Positions 1 through 6,233 of a stretch of DNA of 9,625 nt are shown here, one piece after another. Both the position numbers and the translations under genes were made by a program. The notes beneath the pieces are model-generated. The model made no database searches, was not told the DNA's origin, and saw only the letters and a program-made list of their open reading frames with translations. This DNA comes from Candidatus Uhrbacteria bacterium (GTDB lineage Bacteria > Patescibacteriota > Patescibacteriia > 2-12-FULL-60-25): NCBI GenBank assembly GCA_023246415.1, contig JAHFIK010000008.1, positions 15,989-25,613 on the forward strand. Reading direction: 5' to 3'. Positions within the stretch are counted from its first letter, which is position 1; every line of letters begins with the position of its first letter.

Positions 1-16
1 GGAAGCGATTGGCTAA

Positions 17-43
17 CAAAAAGAAGGCCAGGCCTCCTCTTTG
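17..43 (-). terminator. Intrinsic terminator downstream of cca
   Basis: Read on the minus strand this is a hairpin of about 12 base pairs with two G-U pairs and a CTG loop. A T-rich run (TTCTTTTTG) forms the 3' arm and tail. It begins about 30 nt after the cca stop codon, which is the expected place for a rho-independent terminator. The T-run lies partly inside the stem rather than wholly after it, so efficiency is uncertain. Confidence 0.6.
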
Positions 44-73
44 GGAAAAACGGTGTGAAATGCGGAAAAACCC

Positions 74-1639
74 TTAATTTCCGATCGCTTTTTGTATCTT
101 ATCCGGCATGAGATTTTTGGCAAGTTGGATCGCGTCTTTCTTGGTTTTGATGCGTCCGTCATCACGCGCCTTCTCAATTTCTTTGAGAAGGGATCCCATG
201 GCTGGACTCGGTTTCATCCCAAGCTTCATGAGGTCAGCACCCGTGAGGAGCGACGTCTGTGCAAGTTTGAGGATCCGATATTTTTTCACAAGACGATCAA
301 GTTTTGTCACGAGATCGTGCGCCTGTTGACGGCTGTTCCAACCGATGACACCAAGCGTGTCCGCACTGCTCAAGACGAGATAGGCATTCCAGGTAATGGG
401 GGAGATGTCTCGGATGAGCTTTCGAAGCTCATTGACGAGGATGTCTTCCGAGCATTCTTTTTGACGGATCTGACCAAGAATAACGCCCCCGCGTCGATGA
501 TTCATCGTGAGCATGACGACCTGCGTATTCGTGTCATCGCTGAATGAAAAATGGTTCAGGAAGGTTGCCGCGGGAACGCCTCCGGCGCGCGGGTGGTCTG
601 CGAATGCGTAGGAAATGTGCTGGACAACGCGCCATGGCGCAACCGTTTTTCCGAGATCATGCGTAATCGCAGTGAGCATCAAGACGATGCGTTCATGATC
701 CGTGAGCGTCCATTTCGGATCTCGAATCAGTTTTGCCATCGCATCGAGGACGTACATCGTGTGATCCCAAGCCGTTCCTTCATTGTGCGATCCAGATCGT
801 TGCGGAGTCTGGGTGAGTTTGTGGAGTTCCGGATAATCGCGCTCAATGAGTCCGATGACGCGTGCGAGGTTTAATCCAATCGACGGCCGCTCGGATCGGA
901 GCAGGAGCTTCCGAAGTTCTTCCGTGATCCGCTCTTTCGGAAGTTCGTCTGTCATGCCGCGTTTCACCATGTCTCTCAGGAGTTTTGTCGACTTCGGATC
1001 CGTTTCCATCCCGAATCGTCCGGCAAACTGAATGGCGCGATAGATACGCAGCGGATCTTCTCCAAACGTTGCCGGATCCACGATGCGCAAGGTATGCGAT
1101 GCGAGATCATCCAGACCGTGGTATGGATCGATGATTTCTCCCGTCTTCGGATCAAGGAGCATTGCATTCATCGTGAAGTCGCGTCGTCGTGCGGCTTCAG
1201 CGATCTCCATCGAAGGATCGCCGGTGATCGAGAATCCTTTGTGACCTTTGGAGACTTTTGATTCGCGTCGGGGGAGTGCAACGTCGAGTTCTTGATGACG
1301 TCCGATATTCACTTTGAATACGCCGAACGCTTTTCCTGTCGCGTTTACTCTCCCTGGAAATAACTTTTTCAGTATCGCTTCAAGCGTCTTGGCGTCAACG
1401 CCATACACTTCGAGATCCGCATCTTTCGGATGCTGTTTCAGAGCGAGATCGCGGACAAAGCCGCCGACGAGGAAGGCACGGGGGTTCGTTGCGTCGTCCG
1501 TCGTCCGTCGTGGCGTCGTCCGGCCGGCCGAACCGACGGACGACGGACGACGGACGACGGACGAACAGATCTTTCCAATTGCCCGCATCAGGATCGGGTC
1601 CTGGGCCTTCAGCGTGGAGGGTGAAATGCGTTTTGGCAT
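74..1639 (-). CDS. cca: CCA-adding tRNA nucleotidyltransferase with HD domain
   Basis: This class II nucleotidyltransferase (521 aa) probably adds or repairs the 3'-CCA of tRNA in the cytoplasm; a poly(A) polymerase role is the main alternative. Visible motifs are GGFVRD at residues 59-64, the DADLEVY metal-binding carboxylates (D73, D75), a third acidic residue in LDVAL (D119), RRDFTMNA at 152-159 and EDPLRIYR at 194-201. A C-terminal HD domain carries H293 and H327-D328. The ATG at 1639 was chosen because MPKRISPSTL looks like a natural N-terminus; a GTG at 1675 would add 12 residues. No Shine-Dalgarno sequence is visible. At 521 aa it is longer than E. coli Cca (about 412 aa). Part of the excess is 27 residues (about 26-52) encoded by a palindromic repeat just before the GG motif. 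The domain identity is secure; the exact start is less so. Confidence 0.9.
   Translation of the reverse strand: MPKRISPSTLKAQDPILMRAIGKICSSVVRRPSSVGSAGRTTPRRTTDDATNPRAFLVGGFVRDLALKQHPKDADLEVYGVDAKTLEAILKKLFPGRVNATGKAFGVFKVNIGRHQELDVALPRRESKVSKGHKGFSITGDPSMEIAEAARRRDFTMNAMLLDPKTGEIIDPYHGLDDLASHTLRIVDPATFGEDPLRIYRAIQFAGRFGMETDPKSTKLLRDMVKRGMTDELPKERITEELRKLLLRSERPSIGLNLARVIGLIERDYPELHKLTQTPQRSGSHNEGTAWDHTMYVLDAMAKLIRDPKWTLTDHERIVLMLTAITHDLGKTVAPWRVVQHISYAFADHPRAGGVPAATFLNHFSFSDDTNTQVVMLTMNHRRGGVILGQIRQKECSEDILVNELRKLIRDISPITWNAYLVLSSADTLGVIGWNSRQQAHDLVTKLDRLVKKYRILKLAQTSLLTGADLMKLGMKPSPAMGSLLKEIEKARDDGRIKTKKDAIQLAKNLMPDKIQKAIGN
1485..1565. repeat. Palindromic heptamer element, copy 1, in frame inside cca
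   Basis: An 81-bp element is bounded by TTCG and CGAA. Two perfectly complementary 19-bp arms (1492-1510 and 1534-1552) are built from CGTCGTC / GACGGAC heptamers and flank a GGCCGGCC core (1522-1529). It is clearly related to the 84-bp element at 5682-5765. Its length is exactly 27 codons, so cca stays open. It encodes a low-complexity Arg/Ser/Thr stretch containing RRPSSVGSAGR. Confidence 0.85.
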
Positions 1640-1729
1640 GAGGGGAATGGTAGCAGAGCGAATCGGGAGGGGCACGCCGCTGGCGTACCTGCTGGCGGCG
1701 GCGGTTCCACGTCATTGTGCGCGCTTCCT

Positions 1730-1837
1730 TTTTGTCATTCTGAGCTTCGCGAAGAATCGCTTTCATATCGTGAACGCTCAGTCGACATGAATGTTCATGC
1801 CGAGAAAGCGATTCTTCGCAGGCTCAGAATGACAAAA
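1730..1837. repeat. MITE-like palindromic element between pheT and cca
   Basis: Arms of about 35 bp (1730-1764 and 1804-1837) are near-perfect inverted repeats, with one small mismatch/indel region. They start TTTTGTCATTCTGAGC and contain GAAGAATCGCTTTC. The interior holds a second small dyad, CATGAA-TG-TTCATG (1786-1799). No reading frame is carried. The outer sequence resembles the GTCATTCTGAGC...GAAGAATC motif that, from memory, recurs in many unrelated bacterial genomes. It lies in the 274-bp gap after the pheT terminator and before the cca start. It could be a non-autonomous mobile element or a REP-like structure. Confidence 0.75.
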
Positions 1838-1869
1838 GAGGTGGTGATTCATTTTTGTAAAATGTGGAA

Positions 1870-1897
1870 TCAAAAAAGGGCGGGATGAATCCCGCCC
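1870..1897 (-). terminator. Intrinsic terminator downstream of pheT
   Basis: On the minus strand GGGCGGGA-TTCA-TCCCGCCC forms a perfect 8-bp G+C-rich stem with a 4-nt loop, followed directly by TTTTTT. It starts 16 nt after the pheT stop codon and is a textbook rho-independent terminator closing the pheS-pheT unit. Confidence 0.92.
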
Positions 1898-1913
1898 CTC
1901 CCGAATGAAACGC

Positions 1914-4409
1914 TTATCGGATTTCTGCCTCGAATTTTTCTTTCAATGCGAGCGTGATTTTTTCCATGATCGCGTCGACCTCTTCCGTGGTGAGTGTTTT
2001 CTCTGGGGAGGAGAATGTGAGGTGAATGGCGAGCGATTTTTTGCCGTCTGGGACGCCTTTGCCTTCGTAGGTGTCAAACCACGCAATGTCTTGGACGAGG
2101 GCATCAATGCCGCGAATGGCGTGCATCACATTGCCGTAGGCCGTGTTGCGATCAACGATGATGGCGAGATCGCGCTTTGAGGCGGGGAATGCGGACGGCG
2201 GGATGTAGGTCTTCGATGGGGATGCCATGGTGACGAGCTGCTGGAGGTAGATGGCGGCGGCGCCCACGCGTCCCTTGATCCCGAATGTTTCCACGACGTC
2301 TGGCGCGATTTCACCAATCGTGGCGATGAGGTGATCGCCGACGAACGCCTGGATTGAACGACCCGGATGCCAGAGGGAGTCACTCGTGATGCGCGCCCAT
2401 CGGACGTCGCTCACGCCGAGTTTATCAACGAGCAATTCTACGAACCCTTTCGCTTCTCTCCATGGCTCTTCCGTCTCTTGTGATCGAATAGCGACGACAC
2501 ACTCTGAAAATTCATTTGGGAGATCTTTCCATTCCTTCCCCTGCGTTCCATCTTTATGGAGGTAGACATTCGCGCATTCGAAAACGTGCATGCCGTCTTC
2601 GCGTTCGCTGTTTTTTGCGATCGCGTCGAGAATCGATGGGAGGAGCGACGGCCGCATGTATTCCAAATCAGCGGTCAGCGGATTCTCAATGCGGAGGGCA
2701 CGCGAGGCATCAAATCCTGCCTTCTCCAGCATCCCTTTGGATACGAAGGAATAGCCATACAGTTCCGTATATCCTGATGCGCTCGCGAGATCGCGGACCT
2801 TGTCTTCCCAGGCGATGATCGCATCGCTCGCGCGCGTGGCGAGTCCGAATGGGAGTGTTGGCGGCAACGCCCCGTATCCGACCATGCGTGCGACTTCTTC
2901 CACGAGATCGCGTCCGGATTCGATATCCTTATCGCGCCACCAGGGGACTTCGGCCGTGATCTTTTTTGCATCCTTTTTCACGCCGAATCCAAGTCGCTTG
3001 AGGATCGAGACGATCTCCGTTGTTTTGACTGGAATCCCGATGAGCTTATTCATCTCATCGATGCCAATCGAGAACGAGAGGGGTTTGTATTCGCTTGCAC
3101 GGACGTCTGCTTCCGGTCCAACGACCGTTCCGCCGCAGAGCTTGCGCGTCAGTTCAATGGCGCGCGCCATGGCCGGGACGACGGATTCGGTTGAGAGCCC
3201 TTTTTCGAATCGGAGCTGCGAATCAGAGTAAAGGTTGAGTCGGCGGGCCGTCCGTCGGACGGAAACGGCGTCAAACGTCGCGGCTTCAAAGACGATGTCT
3301 GTCGTGGCTTCGTCAACGCCTGTGTCTTCGCCACCCATGACGCCCGCAACGGCCACCGGTCGTTCCGCATCCGCGATGACGAGGGACTGGTCATCAAGAT
3401 CGTACGTTTTTCCATCGAGCGCTTTGATCTTCTCGCCTTCGCGTGCAAGACGAATATGAATTTCTGTTCCGTGCGAACCCTTCGTCATCTTTGTTTCATC
3501 AAAGACGTGCATCGGCTGTGCGCATTCGAGGAGGACGTAGTTCGTGATATCAACGAGCGCCGAGATCGGCCGAATGCCCGCTGAAAGGAGTCGCTGTTTC
3601 ATCCACCACGGAGACGGCTTGTTTTTGACGCCCGTCATGCGGACGGCCAGGTAGCGCGGGCAGAGGGTGTTGTCGTGGACGGTTACGGATGGTGAGTGGT
3701 GAGTGGTGAGTGGTGAGTGGGCCGGATCGGATTTCGTGCCCTCGTGCCCTCGCGACTTCGTAACAAGTATTTTTTCTAGACTCGGCTCCTTCCAAAGCAA
3801 TTTCTTATTCAGAATCACGCTCGCCTCCCTGGCCAGGCCGACCATGCCGAAGGCGTCGACGCGGTTTGAGGTGACTTCGATATCCATGATGACATCACCA
3901 GCGAGCTCGAGGACGTCGGCAAGCGGGGTGCCTGCGTGGAGCTTCATCTTGGGGAGCGCGATGCCGAGATCTAGGATTTCGCGTTCCGCATGCGGGAAGG
4001 CCTCTGCGAGTCCGATTTCGTCGGCCGCGCAGATCATCCCTTCGCTTTTCACGCCGCGAATTTCTGCCGCTTCCATGGTGATGAGATCGCCCTGGCCATG
4101 CCAGCGAACGCGCGCGCCAATCTGTGCAACCGGGACCCACTGCTTCTCTTTTAAATTGATCCCTCCGCAGACAAGATCAATGGTCCGCGTGCCAATATCA
4201 ACGGTGACGAGCCTCAGCTTGTCTGCGTTTGGATGCGGCTTGATCGACGTAATCTGTCCGACGACGATTTTTTCAAAATCAACGTCGCGCGGAATGATTT
4301 TTTCAACCGCCGGTCCGCAGAGCGACATCTGTTTTGCGAGATCGTCCGGGGTGACGTCCTTCAGGTCGACGTATTCTTTGAGCCAGTTGTAGGAGACGAG
4401 GGAGTTCAT
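1914..4409 (-). CDS. pheT: Phenylalanine--tRNA ligase, beta subunit
   Basis: PheT (831 aa) pairs with PheS in the cytoplasmic alpha2-beta2 synthetase that charges tRNA-Phe. The N-terminus SYNWLKEYVDL is typical. An EMAP-type tRNA-binding domain covers roughly 40-155 (VGQITSIKPHPNADKLRLV; IRGVKSEGMICAADEIGL). It is followed by the B3/B4 editing region (from about 248), a B5 domain, the catalytic-like core and a C-terminal ferredoxin-fold anticodon-binding domain (about 740-831, starting near PSAFPASKRDLAIIVD). The ATG at 4409 was chosen because the family N-terminus begins there; a TTG at 4505 would only add 32 residues from spacer and repeat DNA. No Shine-Dalgarno sequence is present: a C-rich heptamer array sits directly upstream. 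Residues about 219-241 (containing HSPLTTHHSP) are encoded by tandem repeats and look like an in-frame insertion in the linker before B3/B4. Typical PheT is about 790-810 aa. Confidence 0.96.
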   Translation of the reverse strand: MNSLVSYNWLKEYVDLKDVTPDDLAKQMSLCGPAVEKIIPRDVDFEKIVVGQITSIKPHPNADKLRLVTVDIGTRTIDLVCGGINLKEKQWVPVAQIGARVRWHGQGDLITMEAAEIRGVKSEGMICAADEIGLAEAFPHAEREILDLGIALPKMKLHAGTPLADVLELAGDVIMDIEVTSNRVDAFGMVGLAREASVILNKKLLWKEPSLEKILVTKSRGHEGTKSDPAHSPLTTHHSPSVTVHDNTLCPRYLAVRMTGVKNKPSPWWMKQRLLSAGIRPISALVDITNYVLLECAQPMHVFDETKMTKGSHGTEIHIRLAREGEKIKALDGKTYDLDDQSLVIADAERPVAVAGVMGGEDTGVDEATTDIVFEAATFDAVSVRRTARRLNLYSDSQLRFEKGLSTESVVPAMARAIELTRKLCGGTVVGPEADVRASEYKPLSFSIGIDEMNKLIGIPVKTTEIVSILKRLGFGVKKDAKKITAEVPWWRDKDIESGRDLVEEVARMVGYGALPPTLPFGLATRASDAIIAWEDKVRDLASASGYTELYGYSFVSKGMLEKAGFDASRALRIENPLTADLEYMRPSLLPSILDAIAKNSEREDGMHVFECANVYLHKDGTQGKEWKDLPNEFSECVVAIRSQETEEPWREAKGFVELLVDKLGVSDVRWARITSDSLWHPGRSIQAFVGDHLIATIGEIAPDVVETFGIKGRVGAAAIYLQQLVTMASPSKTYIPPSAFPASKRDLAIIVDRNTAYGNVMHAIRGIDALVQDIAWFDTYEGKGVPDGKKSLAIHLTFSSPEKTLTTEEVDAIMEKITLALKEKFEAEIR
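3692..3757. repeat. Two adjacent tandem arrays inside pheT
   Basis: Four perfect copies of GTGAGTG (3692-3719, period 7) are followed, after a GGCCGGATC-like spacer, by two perfect TCGTGCCC units and one degenerate unit (3734-3757, period 8). On the coding strand they encode the segment SRGHEGTKSDPAHSPLTTHH. This falls between the tRNA-binding and B3/B4 domains of PheT, where family members normally have a short linker. Neither array is made of whole codons. Confidence 0.85.
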
Positions 4410-4411
4410 AA

Positions 4412-4446
4412 TTGGGGAGTGGGCGGTGGGAAGTGGGGAGTGGGTT
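4412..4446. repeat. Heptamer array abutting the pheT start codon
   Basis: Five 7-bp units (TTGGGGA, GTGGGCG, GTGGGAA, GTGGGGA, GTGGGTT on the plus strand) end 2 bp from the pheT ATG. In the mRNA this is a C-rich tract occupying the place where a ribosome-binding site would be. It fills a third of the 101-bp pheS-pheT gap. Confidence 0.8.
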
Positions 4447-4472
4447 GCGATTTGTGTAACGATACACGACCT

Positions 4473-4501
4473 GTCCCCCGAAGCGCACCGCGAAGGGGGA
4501 C
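4473..4501 (-). other. Hairpin in the pheS-pheT intergenic region
   Basis: Arms GTCCCCC (4473-4479) and GGGGGAC (4495-4501) pair perfectly, and an inner CGC/GCG pairing tightens the loop. The hairpin starts 9 nt after the pheS stop codon. No T-run follows, so it is not a standard intrinsic terminator. It could protect the pheS mRNA end, tune pheT expression, or be a repeat remnant. Confidence 0.55.
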
Positions 4502-4510
4502 GCAACGAGT

Positions 4511-5572
4511 CTAGAATTGTTTCAAAAATCGCAAATCATTCTCGTAGAGCGTTCGAATATCCGCGAGATTGATGCCATCCTTCATCATCGCGATCCGTTC
4601 GATGCCCCAGCCGAAGGCGAGTCCGGTGTAGATATCCGGATCCACGTTGCAGGATTTGAGGACGTTCGGGTGTGTCATGCCGCAGCCGCCGATTTCCAGC
4701 CATCCGCGCTTGCAGACGCGGCACTTCTGACCGTCTGCGGTGAGTCCGGTCGCGTTGCAGATGCCACACGATACGTCGACTTCGAAGGACGGTTCCGTGA
4801 ATCGGAAATGGTGCGGTCGCAAGCGGAACGTGCGCGTCTTTCCAAAGAATGATTCCACGAAATACTTCACAATGCCGGTGAGGTGCGTGAGATTCACATC
4901 ACGGTCCACGTAGAGGCCTTCAAACTGATGGAACATCGGCGCATGCGTCGTATCCGACTGTCGGCGATAGCACTTTGCGATGTTCAACATGCGAATCGGA
5001 AATTGCTTTCGTTCCAGTTCATGCCCCTGGGCGTTTGAGGTATGCGGCGTGAGCACCATCTTTCCGAGCTTCGATTCGCCGGCATCCATGAAAAACGTCT
5101 CCCAGTTGTCGCGCGCCGGGTGATCGGACGGCATGTTCAGGGATTCGAACGCATACCAGTCCCAGTCAATTTCCGGATAGCGCGTGCGATAAAATCCGAT
5201 GCGTTCAAAAATCTGCGTGATCTCGCGGATCGTCTGCGTCATGATATGGAGATGTCCTTCCGTGGGATGCGTCCCCGGTTCGGTGACATCGACGCGTTCC
5301 GTTTCTCCAATCGCTGATCGAACGGCGCGCTCCAATCGTTCGCGTGCGGCGGCAATCCATGCCTCTGCTTCCACTTTAATCTCGTTCGACCGTTGTCCAA
5401 AGGCTTTTCGTTCCTCCACGGGGAGTTCACCCAACTGTCGCAAGATGTTGGTGAGTTCGCCTTTGCGACCAAGGAATTTCGTCTCCACCTCTGCAAGGGC
5501 GTCGAGGGATTCAACGGTGCCGATCGCACGTTCGAGATCGGTCCGAAGGGCTTCAAGAGTGTCTGTCAGCAT
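4511..5572 (-). CDS. pheS: Phenylalanine--tRNA ligase, alpha subunit
   Basis: This is the catalytic alpha subunit (353 aa) of phenylalanyl-tRNA synthetase, which activates phenylalanine with ATP and transfers it to tRNA-Phe together with PheT. The N-terminal part (about 1-90) is the helical coiled-coil tRNA-contacting arm. The class II core follows, with HPARD (151-155), motif 2 FHQFEG (214-219) and motif 3 GWGIER (321-326). Length matches the family (about 330-350 aa). Four cysteines, C269-x2-C272 and C284-x2-C287, form a probable zinc knuckle inserted after EPSFEVDV; a similar Cys cluster occurs in some bacterial PheS. Upstream there is no Shine-Dalgarno sequence. A TAAGAT -10-like box lies only 9 nt before the ATG, suggesting a nearly leaderless transcript. 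The gene is followed 101 bp later by pheT, with which it is probably cotranscribed. Confidence 0.97.
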   Translation of the reverse strand: MLTDTLEALRTDLERAIGTVESLDALAEVETKFLGRKGELTNILRQLGELPVEERKAFGQRSNEIKVEAEAWIAAARERLERAVRSAIGETERVDVTEPGTHPTEGHLHIMTQTIREITQIFERIGFYRTRYPEIDWDWYAFESLNMPSDHPARDNWETFFMDAGESKLGKMVLTPHTSNAQGHELERKQFPIRMLNIAKCYRRQSDTTHAPMFHQFEGLYVDRDVNLTHLTGIVKYFVESFFGKTRTFRLRPHHFRFTEPSFEVDVSCGICNATGLTADGQKCRVCKRGWLEIGGCGMTHPNVLKSCNVDPDIYTGLAFGWGIERIAMMKDGINLADIRTLYENDLRFLKQF

Positions 5573-5581
5573 AACGGTACT

Positions 5582-5609
5582 ATCTTACAGGAAAACCGGG
5601 GTTCTGCCA
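5582..5609 (-). promoter_or_regulatory. Possible pheS promoter (weak)
   Basis: On the minus strand TGGCAG (5604-5609), a 16-bp spacer and TAAGAT (5582-5587) resemble -35 and -10 boxes. Transcription would begin only about 3 nt before the pheS ATG at 5572, giving an almost leaderless mRNA. That agrees with the absence of a ribosome-binding site. The -35 match is poor. Confidence 0.35.
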
Positions 5610-5623
5610 GGGTTGGGAGGAGA

Positions 5624-5658
5624 GGGCGAAGGGCAAAGGGCAAAGGGGGTTGGGCGAT
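5624..5658. repeat. Heptamer array upstream of pheS
   Basis: Five consecutive 7-bp units (GGGCGAA, GGGCAAA, GGGCAAA, GGGGGTT, GGGCGAT) lie in the pheS / 80-aa gene divergent spacer, 50 bp upstream of the pheS start. The region from 5573 to 5770 holds only this array, the palindrome at 5682-5765 and the possible pheS promoter. Confidence 0.75.
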
Positions 5659-5681
5659 GTGCGGAGGGGGTGGATTTGTTG

Positions 5682-5765
5682 TTCGTGGCGTCGTCCGTCG
5701 TCCGTCGTTGCGTTGTTGCGGCCGGCCGACCCGACGCCACGACGGACGACGGACGACGCCACGAA
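5682..5765. repeat. Palindromic heptamer element, copy 2
   Basis: An 84-bp element starts TTCGTGGCGTCG and ends CGACGCCACGAA. Its 26-bp arms (5682-5707 and 5740-5765) are perfect inverted repeats made of CGTCGTC / GACGGAC heptamers, around a 32-bp centre containing GGCCGGCC (5720-5727). It is the same family as the element inside cca at 1485-1565. It sits just upstream of the -35 box (5771) of the 80-aa gene and about 110 bp upstream of pheS. Confidence 0.9.
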
Positions 5766-5770
5766 TCCCG

Positions 5771-5798
5771 TTGACATCCCGCGTCCATGTGATACAGA
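5771..5798 (+). promoter_or_regulatory. Probable promoter of the 80-aa orphan gene
   Basis: A perfect TTGACA (5771-5776) is followed by a 16-bp spacer and TACAGA (5793-5798), which is preceded by TGA as an extended -10. The 5' UTR would be about 60 nt and includes an AAGGAGA ribosome-binding site at 5848-5854. The -35 box starts 6 bp after the palindromic element ends. Confidence 0.55.
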
Positions 5799-5863
5799 TT
5801 CCCTCAGCACCGTCACACATTGTTGAGCGTTGTGCCATGGTTGCAACAAGGAGAATCGTTTCG

Positions 5864-6106
5864 ATGAACGCACCCAAGCAGAATCAGACTATCTTACTTC
5901 GATCAGATGGAGACTGGCCGGCGGCAGATCGCCAAAAACTCGAGTCCCTTCAGCCGGGTGGCGTCCACATGACGCTGATCGCCGGGAGCATGAATCGGTT
6001 GATTCTGAACGGTGATTTCTCACTCGAGCAGATCGCCGCGGTTCTTGGCGAGAACGCGAAGCACGTGACCCGATGCACAGAAACGGCTGATCACAGCTCT
6101 CTTTGA
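5864..6106 (+). CDS. Small orphan protein, 80 aa, unknown function
   Basis: I do not recognise this family. The ATG at 5864 is preceded by AAGGAGA with 9 nt spacing, which decides the start over the ATG at 5837. The protein begins MNAPKQNQTILLRSDGDW. It has no signal peptide or membrane segment and ends with a helix-like stretch, FSLEQIAAVLGENAKHVTR (residues 52-70), that could be half of a helix-turn-helix but is too short to claim. The unit is complete: promoter at 5771-5798, ribosome-binding site, coding region, then a strong terminator at 6183-6219. It is divergent from pheS and convergent with the P-loop gene, so it is probably transcribed alone. Codon use looks similar to its neighbours. 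The signals make it a real gene; its role is unknown. Confidence 0.72.
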   Translation: MNAPKQNQTILLRSDGDWPAADRQKLESLQPGGVHMTLIAGSMNRLILNGDFSLEQIAAVLGENAKHVTRCTETADHSSL

Positions 6107-6131
6107 AAGATCGCTTCAATGCGATGACCAT

Positions 6132-6150
6132 TTCAGCAGCACCTGCTGAA
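6132..6150. other. Perfect short hairpin between convergent genes
   Basis: TTCAGCAG-CAC-CTGCTGAA is a perfect 8-bp stem with a 3-nt loop, 25 nt after the stop codon of the 80-aa gene and 32 bp before the terminator stem. There is no T-run. It may stabilise the mRNA 3' end or be chance. Confidence 0.45.
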
Positions 6151-6182
6151 TCTTCCCCTGCGGCGTCCGCTGCAACAGAAAA

Positions 6183-6219
6183 GCGCCCAGCTTCTGTTGC
6201 CGGGCGCCTTTCGTTTTTT
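6183..6219. terminator. Terminator shared by convergent genes
   Basis: GCGCCC (6183-6188) pairs with GGGCGC (6202-6207), with inner GC/GC pairs extending the stem. On the plus strand a T-run (6209-6219, TTTCGTTTTTT) follows, so it ends the 80-aa gene transcript well. On the minus strand the stem is followed only by TTTTCTG, so it would act more weakly for the P-loop gene, whose stop codon lies 15 bp from the plus-strand T-run. Confidence 0.85.
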
Positions 6220-6233
6220 ACGTTCAGTGCTGT

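Noticed and set aside
3703..4392. 229-residue plus-strand reading frame antisense to pheT
   Set aside because: It is Ser/Arg-rich in the shadow of a clear PheT frame, with no supporting start signals.
4473..4501. Intrinsic terminator between pheS and pheT
   Set aside because: The stem is not followed by a T-run on the minus strand, and the two subunits should be cotranscribed.
4410..4505. N-terminal extension of PheT from a TTG at 4505
   Set aside because: The extra 32 residues are encoded by intergenic hairpin and heptamer repeat; the family N-terminus starts at the ATG at 4409.
5624..5765. CRISPR array
   Set aside because: Units are 7-8 bp and contiguous with no spacers of 25-40 bp, and no cas genes are present.
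5393..5863. Longer version of the 80-aa protein reading from inside pheS
   Set aside because: It would overlap pheS antisense and run through two repeats; the internal ATG at 5864 has the ribosome-binding site and promoter.
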